From Jackrogersella multiformis (lineage: Eukaryota > Ascomycota > Sordariomycetes > Xylariales > Hypoxylaceae): 64,000 bases of DNA. Below are positions 34,224 to 45,990 of the stretch, one piece after another. The stretch covers positions 246,564 through 310,563 of the forward strand of contig CADCXD010000003.1 in assembly GCA_902806575.1 (NCBI GenBank), read 5' to 3'. The notes beneath the pieces were generated by a model. The model searched no databases. It had not been told where the DNA came from and was given only the letters and a program-made list of their open reading frames with translations. A program made the translations under genes and the position numbers. The stretch's first letter is position 1. Each line of letters begins with the position of its first letter.

Positions 34224-34955
34224 ATGTCACACCTGTCGCCATTGATCTGACTAAAAACTCGCCTAGCTCGCCATAGTGCGAAACTCCTCAGAAAAGCACC
34301 ACCGAAGCGACTTCCAGAAGAGCCACGTATAGAAGAGCCAGTTACAGAACAGATATCAACAGAACAGATATCTACACAACAGGTATCTATAGACCAGGTA
34401 CCTAAAGAAAAACCACAAGAGGACCGCGACATAATTAAAAACAACATCTTAACCGCCTCTGCCAAGATAAGCGCAATCGCATCCCACGCCATACTCAAAG
34501 TCATCGAGGCTCAAGATGGTGCACTAACTACTGCGTCGTTAGCTCGCTACGCTGCCAACCGTATATCTCGTCTCCTCAGCGATCTTTTCCATTGCTTTGA
34601 GTGGATCTCGGTCAGAACTTTAGACTGTCTGGCAGAAGCCGCTTCCACTTACGCTAGTATATCATGTGTTGTGGCTGATAGCGTTGCCATTTCGGTCGGC
34701 TGTTCTTTTGAGGGGCCCCTCCCCTAGACGGTCCCCGTCATGAAGCTACTGTTAGGGCTCTTGCGAACGTTGAAAAAAAATGTCTTTAACGCCGTTGCAG
34801 ATGCCATCGCAGACCATGTTACTATTGCTACAGCTACAGAGTCGTCTGTTAGTGAATTGATATTAGCCTTTTCCACAGCAGCTTCTCAAGCCGCTTCCAC
34901 GGTGGCCGTTGCTTTCGTGGATGGCGACCTACCACCTCCTTACACTGAAATTTAA
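34224..34955 (+). pseudogene. 244-codon frame interrupted by two in-frame stops; PPxY tail
   Basis: From ATG 34224 a single frame runs to a TAA at 34953-34955, interrupted only by TGA at 34248-34250 and TAG at 34725-34727. After the first stop, the frame reads TRLARHSAKLLRKAPPKRLP, then a Gln/Thr/Ser repeat (EQIST, EQIST, QQVSI, DQVPK), then about 100 helical residues rich in Ala, Ser and Ile. After the TAG it resumes at VPVMKLLLGLLRTL and ends DLPPPYTEI, which contains a PPxY motif of the kind bound by WW domains of HECT ubiquitin ligases. Both stops are one C-to-T change from a sense codon (CGA, CAG). The first is TGA followed by CTA, the known leaky readthrough context. It is either a recent pseudogene or a readthrough gene. 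The family is unknown. Confidence 0.5.
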
Positions 34956-36472
34956 ATTTCCAACAAATCCATACGTACGACTGCGAGAGTCGTGTAAGCC
35001 TATCGAAATACATGGAATTTTCATCAATCCACATAGCAACTGCGGCGACTAAATCGACAGCCAGGCATCCTAATATCATATTTCTATAATACTACTTTGT
35101 TGAACACCTAACCCAGTTTATTTCTCCTGTGAAAGCATCTATTCAGGCTAGTCAATTTGAGAGTTCAGGGGCAAACTAGAACATGCAACATTGTCCTTCG
35201 TTCACTCTACCTACATCCCTATTTGCTGTTCTCTCGATATCCTACCCTTCGGAGCACCGTGAATGTCCGAGTTGGCACAAGACTCTGCGACCAAGCATCA
35301 ATGCTATTCCTACCAACCGTACGGCCAATACTCACACCATCCAGCCGGATATTAACAGCCGCTTCATACAGCTCCAAATATTCGCGTCTCATTCCTAAAT
35401 GAATACGGCTAGCGAAAGGCTAAAGCTACTCCGGTCAGTCCCATATCTACCCATGCTGTCAGTGTGTGTCCCTGCGTGTGCCTCATTCTTCTTCTATCTT
35501 TGCAAATACTCTTCCGTACAGTCCTCATGACTACGGCTTGCCATTGATTCTACTTTAATTATTCTTTCGACTGCAAGAGACCTCCAATCCAAAAACCTCT
35601 GATGAAACCTATTCCGGGCAGCTTGTTCCATCATCTCAACAGCGAATTGTCCTTATTATGCGCCGGTTTCTGGAACGGAGGTAAACCCACCCATACTGTA
35701 TACCAAACGCTTGCAGTGCCCACGGCCGCCCATATGATAGGACTGACATATGAATTATATGAAGGTTTAATCTGGCTCATTTCGCTTGAATCGAACTATT
35801 AAAATGAACCTAAACATACTATCAATGTTCCATCGGAAGAGTCGAGTGTGGCAACTTGGCCGACGAGAATCACGACAAGCGTATTTCCAAATTTATGAAA
35901 ATTAGCCTAATCCTGAATCGTCCGAATTTCGATGAGGATAGCGAACGTCATGAAGAACTTGGATTACGCAGTGTGATGTTAGCACAGTGATCTTAGGGAT
36001 TATTTCCTCGAAAATCGAGTACATGTACTATGTTAGGTAGTCTTGGAATAATGAGTTGCAGAACACAGGCTTTATTGAGAACTTCCTGGCCACAATTAAC
36101 GATTTTCCGCTACCGTCCACCCTATGATGCCCGAAGTCGTAGTATTGAGCTTGATATCCCTCTATTTACTCTTTCAGCTAGTAGTATCTAAGTTTTGGAT
36201 AGTTGTCAGGAAATAAAAAAACTCTTATATAATCTTGGAGATTGTCTTTCGCATTCAGGGATAATAGGGTACGTACATAGTAATGGGCTTGCATTAAAGG
36301 GGGGTAGGTCCCTAGTATGTTATACTATATCTATATACAGCGGGCCAAGTTTAGTACCATTCTAACGCCGCCCTCCCAGGCGATTCCCAAAAAGAAAATT
36401 GTCATACCGAGTACTAATGATATTTACCTGAATCCTAGCCTAAAACCGACTTTTATAATAGACACGAACAAA
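34956..36472. other. Intergenic, no gene seen
   Basis: Short frames at 35.16-35.40 and 35.60-35.80 kb show no motifs. Nothing else is supported. Confidence 0.45.
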
Positions 36473-36982
36473 CTAAGCGACTCCCGGGGGCCCGGACTCC
36501 TCCCCTCCTCCCCCTTTCCCAGACACGACACGGCTACGCGCCGCTTGCTTGACCCGCCCGGTGGCCGAGGCTCTGACGGCCTTGACGCCGGCCGCTTGGG
36601 CATTCAAGGCGGCAAGTGCGCCGTCCGCCACGTCGGGAGGCGCAATCATCATCCAGGCCCTGCTTGTAGCATCGGCCGACACGACTGCGAGCTCGACGTC
36701 TGTGGGGGAGAGCCCGGTCTCGACGTTAGAGGGGGGGGAGGCGGGCTGGCAGCGGCGGCGGCGGCGCGCGTGCCACCATCGCCAAAATTGGACCACGCTG
36801 GCGATAACGAGGACGAAGGAGCCGAAGGAGCCAAGTATCTTCACGCACAGATAAACCCTCTCCGCGACCGGGCCGAAAGGGCCGTCCAGGGTTTCCGCGG
36901 CCGTCACAGTGGCCGTCACTGTGGTCATCGCCGTAGCTGCCGGAGTAGGGGCTGTTGCTTCCGAAGCCATCGCCGTCGTCAT
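36473..36982 (-). CDS. Ala-rich single-pass membrane protein (169 aa)
   Basis: Intronless, ATG at 36982. The first 40 residues are Ala/Thr/Pro-rich (MTTAMASEAT, TVTATVTAAE), like an O-glycosylatable ectodomain. One membrane helix spans residues 44-66 (LCVKILGSFGSFVLVIASVV). It is followed by FWRWWHARRRRR, a strong cytosolic stop-transfer signal. The tail of about 95 residues has no known domain. The DNA is far more GC-rich than either flank, with sharp edges at about 36475 and 36990. Opposite-strand frames of similar length exist because of the GC-rich composition; this strand is preferred for its clean ATG and membrane topology. Function is unknown. Confidence 0.6.
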   Translation of the reverse strand: MTTAMASEATAPTPAATAMTTVTATVTAAETLDGPFGPVAERVYLCVKILGSFGSFVLVIASVVQFWRWWHARRRRRCQPASPPSNVETGLSPTDVELAVVSADATSRAWMMIAPPDVADGALAALNAQAAGVKAVRASATGRVKQAARSRVVSGKGGGGEESGPPGVA

Positions 36983-37722
36983 GTTGTCGTTGTCGTGATG
37001 TCCTAGAGAGAAAAGCTGTCAGTGTGTGTGTGTGCGTGCATCGGTTGAGGTTTCAACATTGAGGCTACGAGGTGACGGGTCTCATGGGTTTTATGGTCTC
37101 CAAACTGTCTTGCATGCGACTTGTGACTTCCGCATCTAATATTCATTTGTTTTATTTCGAAGAAACTTCTTTCTTATATTAAGTATCTATGGATCTATGT
37201 AGGTAGGTGTGAATGATGAAATGTTCTGCATCGTAGAGTAGGTAAGATTGGTAAAATATGTTGAATAATTGAAGGGTCCGGGGGCCATTTTTATTAAAAT
37301 GGCAGCTCCGGTACAGTGGTTTACGGGGCTTTAAAGAGGGGCTACTAACGCTGTATCTACCGGGCCTGCCATTGCGCATTGCGCATATTAAGGCACGCCA
37401 TTTCCGGTCTCAACTTCCATTCTCAAAGGCTTTAATGCCGCGTACCTACCTGTAAGCATCCATCATTTATAAGCATTACTATGTGGGTATGGTGGCACAA
37501 TATGGTGGCATTCTGTCGTCATGACGTACTTACGCTATTGTCATCATCAGTGTATTATTAATCCAATTACTTACCCAGGTACCTAGCAGGTATATTAACA
37601 GTCGCAACCCCCGCGAAGACATCCAGCAATTAATACCCCCTATTAAGGACTCGTTCTTTTTTGAATTCATACTTAGTTTATATCAGCAAAACCAAAATTG
37701 TAATAAAAAGACCTATCTAAAC
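36983..37722. other. Intergenic, promoter space of two divergent genes
   Basis: It separates the minus-strand membrane protein from the plus-strand GST. A GTGTGTGTG run is at 37020-37036. No gene was seen. The 100 nt before 37723 are A-rich and leader-like. Confidence 0.45.
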
Positions 37723-38507
37723 ATGGCGGACAAGCTGTACATTTCTGAGACGCCCGATGACATCAAAAATGCCAAGGGCCTCCACCTCATCACTCAGAAC
37801 ACCCCCAATGGCCAAGCCGTACAGATCTTATTAGAGGAGCTTGCTGAGGCATATGGTACATCATGGACCACTACTCTGATCGATATATCCACCAACGAGC
37901 AGAAGAAGGAATGGTTTCTACGACTGAACCCCAACGGTCGCATCCCCGTCCTCATCGACAACAACCAAAGCCCTCCTTTCCCTGTCCATGAAACCTCGGC
38001 ACAGTTATTTTATCTTTTGCAGTCCGCCGACAAGGACGGCAAGTTCGGCTTCACGGACGAACTCGAACGAAGCGAGGCCATCCAGTGGACCTTCTTCTGG
38101 CATGGGTCGGGAGCCCCATACCAAGGTCAAACGAACCACTTCGCTCGGGTAGCCCCAGAGAAGATTGAGTGTAAGGTCTTTGAGAGTAACTTAAAACGAG
38201 CTAGCTAACATAATCTCAAGATGCAATCAACCGCTTCAGGAACGAGACGCTTAGAGTCTACGGCGTGCTGGAGATCCGGCTCTCTGGAAAGTACACCGGC
38301 GAGCCGAGGGAGTACTTGGCTGGTAAGGGGAAAGGCAAGTACTCGGTAGCAGACATCAAGACGTGGCCTTGGATTAAGGGGTGGGAGAGGAGCGGGTTCA
38401 CCAAAGAGGAGATCGAGCAATTCCCGCATCTACTGAAATGGATTGATCGCATCGCTCAGCGCCCGGCCGCACAGAAAGGAATTGGTGCTAAGTATATCAA
38501 ATCCTGA
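37723..38507 (+). CDS. Glutathione S-transferase, Ure2/GstA-like (244 aa)
   Basis: Two exons: 37723-38170 and 38221-38507. They are separated by a 50-nt intron (GTAAGG donor, GCTAAC branch point, CTCAAG acceptor) in phase 1, giving KIEYAINRF across the junction. The N-terminal thioredoxin-like domain carries LITQNTPNGQAVQILLEEL, LNPNGRIPVLID and the glutathione-binding VHETSAQLFYL. The C-terminal helical domain has FFWHGSGAPYQGQTNHF, FRNETLRVYGVLE and the N-capping YSVADIKTWPWI motif. Family members conjugate glutathione to electrophiles or act as thiol oxidoreductases in the cytosol. The substrate is unknown. It is followed 533 nt later, on the same strand, by an HSL-type hydrolase; a shared detoxification role is possible but not shown. 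Confidence 0.93.
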
Positions 38508-39040
38508 TTCGGCCATATTTCAGGATGTTAAGACGAGGAACTGGCTCATGTTGTTAAACTGCCTACCTCCCTAGTAGGGACCTAGTTAGGTAGCCGATCA
38601 CGGAAAGCTTTAGCTATTACCTAACTGCCGGTATTTGCGAATCATTTTAGCGTCTAGTAGAGCATCATCTCACAGGGCTTAGCGTGATAATTAATATTGC
38701 TGGATGTACTTAAACCTACAGTCTTTGTGCTTCAAACCACAGCACAGCCTACGGGACTTAGGTAAGCTTCCTCCTTCGGTTACGTGCGGGTAAATGCAGG
38801 AGGCCGAGTCTAGCGCACTGCACATCCATTTCTTTGAAGACACCCGTGGGCCTCGGACACCCTCGGGCAGTTTCACCGAGAGGGGAAGCCATAAACCAAA
38901 GGCTACACGTTCGCGAGAGGGGAGCATGGTATCGTTCTGACCTTCTCTTATCATCCCGTGGTCTCAAGTGCTTTATCTTTACTCTGGATACATACCTCCT
39001 ACCCGGTGTACATATATAGAGAAGCACGTAGAGAAGCACC
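38508..39040. promoter_or_regulatory. Spacer between GST and hydrolase
   Basis: It contains the 3' end of the GST and the promoter of the hydrolase. A direct repeat AGAGAAGCAC occurs twice, immediately before the ATG at 39041. Frames on both strands in this interval lack motifs. Confidence 0.4.
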
Positions 39041-40306
39041 ATGAGTAAAGACGAGACGATACCGACCGATGCACAGTTGGAAACCGAGGTAAAGGCCGAA
39101 GACATCTTTGAACCTCATATCGTAGAAAAGTATGATCCGGTTATTTTGAACTACGCCCTCAAAGCTAGGGCGACCGCCCCCTCGTTAGATGAGTGGCGCA
39201 TCGAGAATGTTCGCAAGAATCCCGCCAGATTCGAGCCGCCGTGGTCAAAAGATATCACCGGTTGGGAGAGAGTTGTCGACGGAGAGGTTACTTCTCAGGA
39301 TGGCGCTAAGATTCCAGTCAAGATCTACTACCCGGACCCCGCGCAGTTTGGTGAAGGGCCGTACGGATTACATCTAAATTTCCACGGTTTCGTCCCCCTC
39401 GCCCCCTCCAATTGGAAGATCCTAGGACGAATTATTAGCTAACGGCCTTTATAGGTGGCGGTTTCGTGCTAGGTGACTTGAAAACCGAGTCTCAACTGTG
39501 TTTGAGTATGCGCGATGGTGCAGGCGTCGTCGTGATAGACGTGAATTATCGACACTGCCCTGGTAAGTGTCAGAGACAATAAGGGGGCATGAGGTGGCGC
39601 CACTGACCTCAGCTAATAGAAACTACCTGGGGAAAATGTATGGAAGATGCCTTGGCAGCATTGGTGTGGGTTAGTGTCACTTTCGCAACATTCCCCCTTT
39701 GTCATTCCCGTCATCCAAAACTAATTAGAGGGATAATAGGCTCGAGAATCAGCAGCCTCTTTGAAAATCAAACCGGACTCGATTTCAATCGGTGGAGTCT
39801 CGGCAGGGGCACACATCTCAATTGTTCTACAACACATAGCTCGAGACAACGGGATTCCGCTCAAATTGTGCATGGCATCGGTGCCCCCTGCGGCAGAAGG
39901 TCTTCTATATAAGAGCCCCGCCGAGTCCCCTTTCGCTTCTTTTCGTGAATTCACCAATGGGCCAATGCTACCATGGGCACGAATCCATTTCTTTGGAGGA
40001 CTATGTTTTCCCGACGACAAAGTGGATGAAATTCGTGCTAATGTTCCTGACTGGTGGATTTCGCCTCTGAAGGCGAAGAACTGGACTGGGTTATGTGATA
40101 CCTTCATAAGGACTGGTGAATGCGACCCCCTACGAGATGAAGGTGAAGCGTATGGGTTTAAACTCGTAGAGAGTGGAGCGAAAGTCACCATAAAGCGCTA
40201 CGTAAGGTCCCCGCACACGTTCATGTACTTCGAATGGTTCAAGAAGAAACAGGAATACGATTTAGATACTATTGCAGCACTGAAGCAGGCGCACGGAATA
40301 ATATAA
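39041..40306 (+). CDS. Alpha/beta hydrolase, hormone-sensitive-lipase type (356 aa)
   Basis: Four exons: 39041-39386, 39455-39562, 39620-39669 and 39740-40306. Introns are 57-70 nt and the joined frame is 1071 nt. Without splicing it looks like a broken gene. With splicing the catalytic set is complete: oxyanion hole HGGGF (His115-Phe119, split by intron 1), nucleophile Ser189 in GGVSAGAH, acid Asp297 in GECDPLRDEGE and base His327 in RSPHTF. NYRHCPE and CMEDALAALVW are typical of the alpha/beta-hydrolase-3 (HSL/arylacetamide deacetylase) family. Such enzymes cleave short-chain or aromatic esters. No signal peptide is visible, so it is probably intracellular. Intron 1 uses an unusual GTTTCG donor. 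It converges on the PTH11-like gene ending at 40469. Confidence 0.9.
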
Positions 40307-40468
40307 CCTAGGTGATTAGGAATTTACATGCCTATATACAAGATGTGAAGAGTAGCTACCTACCTAGTAATACAGTCATATTTCCTCGGTTATCTGCCGT
40401 ACGTGAAGATTGGGTATCAGAGCTAACCTACCTAGTTGCTTTAACAAGAAGCAGTATCAAGAATACCT

Positions 40469-42041
40469 TTAAAATTCTGGCCTACTGAAGTTCCTCGAAC
40501 CATGAATATAACCCCCTGTGCCCTCCTCCGCACTCCCTTCCGTGATGGCAAACTCTGTTGTGACGACGATCTGCTGACTGTTGCCTATTTCTTGCGTCGA
40601 CCCCGAAGTAAATTCGTTCTCCGCAGATGAGACCCCGCCTGTCTGATGTTTTGGCAAATCTAGGGATGTTTCCTCAGCAGTCGATATGCTGTCTTGTTCT
40701 CTATCGATCATGATTTGCTCCTTAGAGCCCCAGCTTATGCCTTTCGGCATGGGGAAGGAACTCTGCTGCCTTCTCCCTATAGCATCGACACGGCTTGGCA
40801 TGCTGTCAAGCCTATAGCCTTGGCTACCTCCCTGGCTTGTAGCTTTGGACTTGCTCATATCGCGGCCCTTTTCGATAAGCCCTTTGAACAAAGGATACAC
40901 CATGGGCATATTAGTCAAGACAACGGAGACGAACGACTCGCGAACAGACCAGTAACCGGACTGGGCGGGATCGGTATCACCCAGCTAGAATATTTCGACC
41001 GATTAGCTTCCATTTTCTCGATCGAAAGGTGGTAACATAGGGTAAGAAGAGGGAAACTTACTGTTAAGATGGAGACGCATCGCAGAATGCCGAATGCCAT
41101 CTCAAGGAAGCCACCGCTGAACATAATTAGAAGAACAAGCTTCTTTCTCAACGGAAGATGTGCGTTCCAGACCAACTAAAGCAAAGGTTCCTGTCAATCT
41201 ATTTTGATATGTCTTCATTCATTATGGCAGTTAACCTACAGGTAGTGGTATGGCCATCAGATAGAAGTCTGTAAGGGTATTCGTGACCATTACATACACA
41301 GTCTGGATGGTAGAAATTGCGGGCATGCAGTGGTCTAGAAAGTCAAATTTAGCAATCTACCGTAGTAAATATCTTGTACCTAGATTAGGGGGATATCACA
41401 CTCACTGCCAGGGTCAGGATTAATCTGCCACTGATGGTTGAAAGGGATGCATTTTAGGAAGGCCACGAGCAAGCAAGAGATATATGTCGCCCCAACTATA
41501 GCAATGCCCCAATATATCACTCGCCTCATATTAGTGACTCCCGCACTGCACATGACGTTAGTATCATAATATCTTATAGAAATCATATAATGATCTTACG
41601 TTAGACGAGCATAATATACCAACCAACACGACTTAAGTAGCCAGAGTAGCGTGGTATAAAGAAGCAGGCCGGCGACGTGGGTTTTTGAGCCATTAACTCG
41701 AAGATACCATTCATAGGAATTCGGGTCCAGAGTTGCGCGTTGGGCGTCGGTCATCGCATTATTTGCAAGGCCGTTCCAGAACTTCACGACCAGATACGCC
41801 ATAAGCGACTCTGCAGTGTACGCCACCTACGGATCAGGGGTCAGGACACTATGTTCGAGAACCGGAATTGCAGCTTTAGATTACTCACAACTGCAAGAAG
41901 CATGATTGCATCATCCCATAACAGGCCATGCCATCCCAATGTCGAAAGTCTGCTATAGTAACGGGCAAACACTACCACGTATGCAGTGCCTTGGAGGCCC
42001 CAGACCTCTCGGGTGAAAGCCTTCTCAGTAGCATCCGACAT
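40469..42041 (-). CDS. PTH11/rhodopsin-type integral membrane protein (414 aa)
   Basis: Six exons: 42041-41889, 41826-41600, 41545-41406, 41334-41240, 41175-41062 and 40984-40469. All phases close to 1245 nt. The predicted protein has seven membrane helices followed by a long Ser/Gln/Glu-rich cytosolic tail of about 150 residues. Family marks include VVVFARYYSRL, DDAIMLLAVV, VTNMRRVIYWGIAIVGATYISCLLVAFLKCIP, HCMPAISTIQTVYVMVTNTLTDFYLMAIPLP and YWSVRESFVSVVLTNMPMVYPL. These are typical of the large fungal rhodopsin-domain (SAT4/PTH11-like) family, some of whose members are surface-sensing receptors. Whether it signals through a G protein is unknown. The longer first frame only adds a TTG start, so the ATG at 42041 is chosen. 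Confidence 0.9.
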
Positions 42042-42853
42042 TGCGGGCTCGTCCAATAATCGTCAATTCGTCAAAAAGAGGTATGGAAACTTCGATTGTG
42101 AATTTAGTACGCTATTTCTCGAACAAGTTTCAAGGCAAATTGTCCACTTAACTACTGCAATCCAAACTCAGGGGCTGTTTTCAATCTTACTAATCCGGGA
42201 GGGAAGAGGTTTAGACGGCTCGGCCATGGTTCTGGACCTGGATAAATATTGATATCAGTTATAATAATGATTATATTGAGAGTTGCAGATTGGTCCTTTT
42301 GATGATAACTCCATAGTAGGTTGCGATCAATCATAATGCCGACCCTTGTCGGCATGCTAAAACCGCCACCCAATATGTGTATAATAAAGAGAGGTGAAGG
42401 GAAGTTGGAATAATATTTATCACTTTTTAAAAAGACAACATTATAGGAATCCATCAATAGTAGAATAATAATTTGAACTGAATGCATGTGATCATCCATC
42501 GATAAATTCGGTCTCTTATGGGGACATATTCACAGGTACCTATATATCCGTTTTATAGGTTCTAATGCCATGAGTTAGGTGCCCTTCATGAGTAGGAGGG
42601 CAGTCATTAATTTCTACCTGGCGGTAAATGTAAGTTATATGTAGGTAGTTGGTGACGTTAGGTTGACGTGACGTGCCAATGAGAGGAACCCCTATTACGA
42701 GTTCAGGCTATGCACTTGCGGCCGGTGTCCACTGCGAAACTGCGCTTTCACCAGCAAAACAGGAGAAACTAACAAAGCCTAGGTGCTCTTCATTAGTAGG
42801 TATGTGATATATATGAACACTGAGTAGTTTCTATTTAAAGTACTTCCCTATAA
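42042..42853. other. Intergenic between PTH11-like gene and retroelement
   Basis: No gene was recognised; a 115-codon minus-strand frame (42152-42499) has no motifs. Composition is normal until the abrupt change at the LTR border. Confidence 0.5.
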
Positions 42854-42858
42854 TATAT

Positions 42859-43172
42859 TGTGATAAGGGCAAATGGGCTTGGAACTGTAGTTTAATTTTA
42901 AATTATAATTCTTTATAATTTTAAGGTTTATGCCTTTTATTTCTTTTTGCGAAGCGAGGCGTAATGATCTATATATATTTAATTTAAATATCTCCTTTAA
43001 GTGTTGTTGGCGTCCTTTTAATCCTGTTGGTTTAATTTTATATATATTAATTAAGTCTTTTAATTAACCTTATCTAATAACTTTATTTTATAAGTTCTAA
43101 TATATCTTATATTTATTAACATATATATATATATTAATTATACTTTGTTTCGTAGATCTTATTTATATAATA
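42859..43172 (-). repeat. Left LTR (3' LTR of the element)
   Basis: 314 nt. It aligns without gaps, as far as I compared by eye, to the right LTR. It begins TGTGATAAGG and ends ATATAATA, where the right copy ends in ATAACA. This copy keeps many G residues and has lost C. Confidence 0.92.
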
Positions 43173-44119
43173 TTAACTTTTTCTTTTTTAATGCTTATCT
43201 TTGAGTATATTAATTAATTATAAAATTGTAAGGTTTGTCGGTATGTTAATTATAAAATAATTTAACTGTTACTTTTATTCCTTTGTTAAATATATATTTA
43301 TAAGGTTCTTATATTTAATATTTTTTAGCTAGTTATCTTTTCTATTTTATAAAATATTTTATTTGGCTTTAGTTTTTAATAAAGTTTATTATTTGTTTTA
43401 TTTAATAGTTTTTAGACTTTATCGGGGTTGCTTTACGTAGAATTTGGTTAAGGTTAAAAAGTTCTTAATTATTAGCGCGATAGGGTTTAATAAGTAAGAT
43501 ATAAAACGAGTTATATATTCTTTATCCTTTAAGAAAAGTAAGTCTTATCGCGATAAAAAAGATTATTTGTTAAACCTTAAAAAGACTTAAAAGCTTTTTA
43601 TCTAATTTTTTAATAAGGCGCTTAGTTTTAATGTTTTTTACGTTTAGTATTATAAGTTGATTTATTTTAAAAATTAGCGTATCCTTTCGTTATTTATTAG
43701 CCTATTCTTTTATTTATTAACGGTTTCGTTTTAGATATTTCTGTACGTTTTAATATACTTAAGTTATTTAATGTGTATATAATTTATTTTTAGGGTTACG
43801 TAAAATACTTGTAAAAAGATTATAAGTTATTAGATAATATTCATAATTAACGTAAAAAAGGATAAGTTATATTAATAATAAAGCAGTATTGTTATAAACA
43901 AATTTTATAATTATAAATAAATCCTCCTAATTACTTATTTCGTAATTAATAAAAGCTTTAAAATAAATTTCTAAGATTTAGTTAAGGCGTTTTATCTGTT
44001 TATCGGTTTATAAGTAAAATATAATACTTATTTGGGATTTAATATTTACCAGTTTAAAAAAATCCTTTTAAATATAAGATGTAAACTTAAAATTTCTATC
44101 AAAAATAATATCCAAAAAT

Positions 44120-44430
44120 ACATCATATAATCTTTAATATTACTTAACGAAAATTCTAATTAAATTGTTAAACTTCTTTTTTTTTACTTTAAGAAGAATA
44201 AAGTATGCTATTTTAAAAAATAAATCTATTATTACCCAAATAAAGTTATAACTATTCGATAAAAAAAGGTTAGTAATAAAATCTATCGCTATTATTAGTT
44301 AAGATTTATAATATAATTTTATTAATTAAAGGTATTTATATAAGGCATAACGAGAAATTTTATTTTATTAACATTTTAAATAGCCTTGTACGTAATTCCG
44401 GACGGTATTTTTAATATTTAATTACTAAAA
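44120..44430 (-). pseudogene. Integrase remnant of Gypsy element
   Basis: Minus-strand translation gives, between stops, RNYVQGYLKC, a degraded form of the Gypsy zinc-finger VRDYVRSCDTCQ motif. It is followed by KISRYAL and then IDFITNLF and WVIIDLFFKIAYFI, matching the family's DFITGLP and VVVDRLSKMAHFIP segments. Catalytic integrity is lost. Confidence 0.75.
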
Positions 44431-45439
44431 GTTTTAAATAATTAGTTTTAAAATTTTATCCATTCCTATATATCCGGTAACGAAAATATTATATTTAATA
44501 AAAATAACTTCCTTCTAAAGTTCTATAAGTATTTAAAATCTTCTTTTTCGATAAAAAAGGTTATTCTATAAAGTAACGTCCTTAAAAGGGTTCTTAATTT
44601 ACGTAACATATTCTAAATCGTTAATAATTGCCTTTTTTAATCGTTTAATAAATTTAAAAGCTTAATTAAATATAATAAAGTTGTAAAGTTTGCTTAATAT
44701 AATAAGAATAATCGCTAAAAAGGCAAATAAAATTCTTAAAAAATACAAAAAATGTTTATTTTATAAAACCGATTTTATAAGTTAATCTTTAACTTTCCTT
44801 TTTTTAAATCGATATTATAATAATTTAAAAAAAATATCGGCCTTATCATTTTATTTTTCGGGTCAGTAATTAATAATAAATTAATATAAAAATAATTCTT
44901 ATGCCTATTAAACTTAACAATAATTTAAAACCTTAACTATTATAAAGTAAGTTAAGTTTTAATAATTAAAGTAAACTTTAATTCGATATTTTATATCCTT
45001 TAAATATTAATGCTATTTATTAAAAAAATCTATTATAATTAGTAATTCTTTATTATATATCTTATAATTTATTTTTACCGGTATAAACTTACGAGAATAA
45101 TAAATTATAAATTTAAGTTTACTTTATTTATCTTTTTAAAAAAAAACAGCGCTAATAATATAATCCGATACATCGGTTTTTACATAAATTTATCTTAAAA
45201 GATCAAAATATACCATAATAAGGACCTAAATAAATTAATATTTAAATTCCTTAAAAAATTTACTCATTTCTTCGATCCATTTCTAATCCTTTTTATCTCC
45301 CTTATTTACGTTAATAATTAACTTTATTATTTCTAAGAACTTTTTTATAAATCGTCGATAAAAATTTACAAAACCAATAAACTGTTAAGATTCTTTAAAG
45401 GACTTAAAGACTTCTTAATTATTAATATAATCGATCTTA

Positions 45440-45990
45440 TCTTAAGCCATTAAAATACCTTTTACTTTAATAATATAACCGAAAAAATCTATTTTTTAAA
45501 CTCTCCAAAAACATTTCCATAAATTAACTGCTAAATAATATTCTATAAATCTTTTTAAAACTTCCTTAACAATTTTATCGTATTCTTTTATTATATCCGC
45601 ATAAATAAAGAAATCATTTAAATATACTAAAAATCTTAAATCGATAAGGTCTCGGAAAATATTATTCATTATTAACTAAAAAATTGCTAAAGCATTAATC
45701 AATCCAAAGGATATAACCAGGTATTCGAAAAGTCTATATTTATATCGAAAGGTTATTTTCTATTCATCTCCTTCTTTAATTTTAACAAAATAAAATCCTA
45801 ACTTAAAATCGATCTTAATAAACCATTTCGCGGTTTTAAAACAAGCTTATAGTTTAGATATTAAAGGAATAAAATAACGGATAAAAATAATAATACTATT
45901 TAAACCTTAATAATTAACCATTAACCTAAGAAGGTTTTAAGGATCGGATTTATCGATAAATATTATTAATGCTATACAAAACGAGGTTAA
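45440..45990 (-). pseudogene. Reverse transcriptase remnant of Gypsy element
   Basis: Minus-strand translation recovers KWFIKIDFKLGFYFVKIKEGDE, ITFRYRYRLFEYLVISFGL, INALAIF and the active-site box FLVYLNDFFIYAD, where the YLDD aspartate has become Asn. It then gives FFGYIIKVKGI. This is the Ty3/Gypsy RT order. Stops interrupt the frame repeatedly, so it is non-functional. Confidence 0.85.

Noticed and set aside
33998..34504. 168-codon minus-strand frame
   Set aside because: Antisense to the 34.2-34.95 kb frame. Its Cys/Ser/Ile repeats are the mirror of the plus-strand EQIST repeats, and the plus strand gives the better protein.
38691..39105. Minus-strand frames of 87 and 115 codons
   Set aside because: They overlap the hydrolase promoter and its first codons, have no motif, and compete with a well-supported gene on the plus strand.
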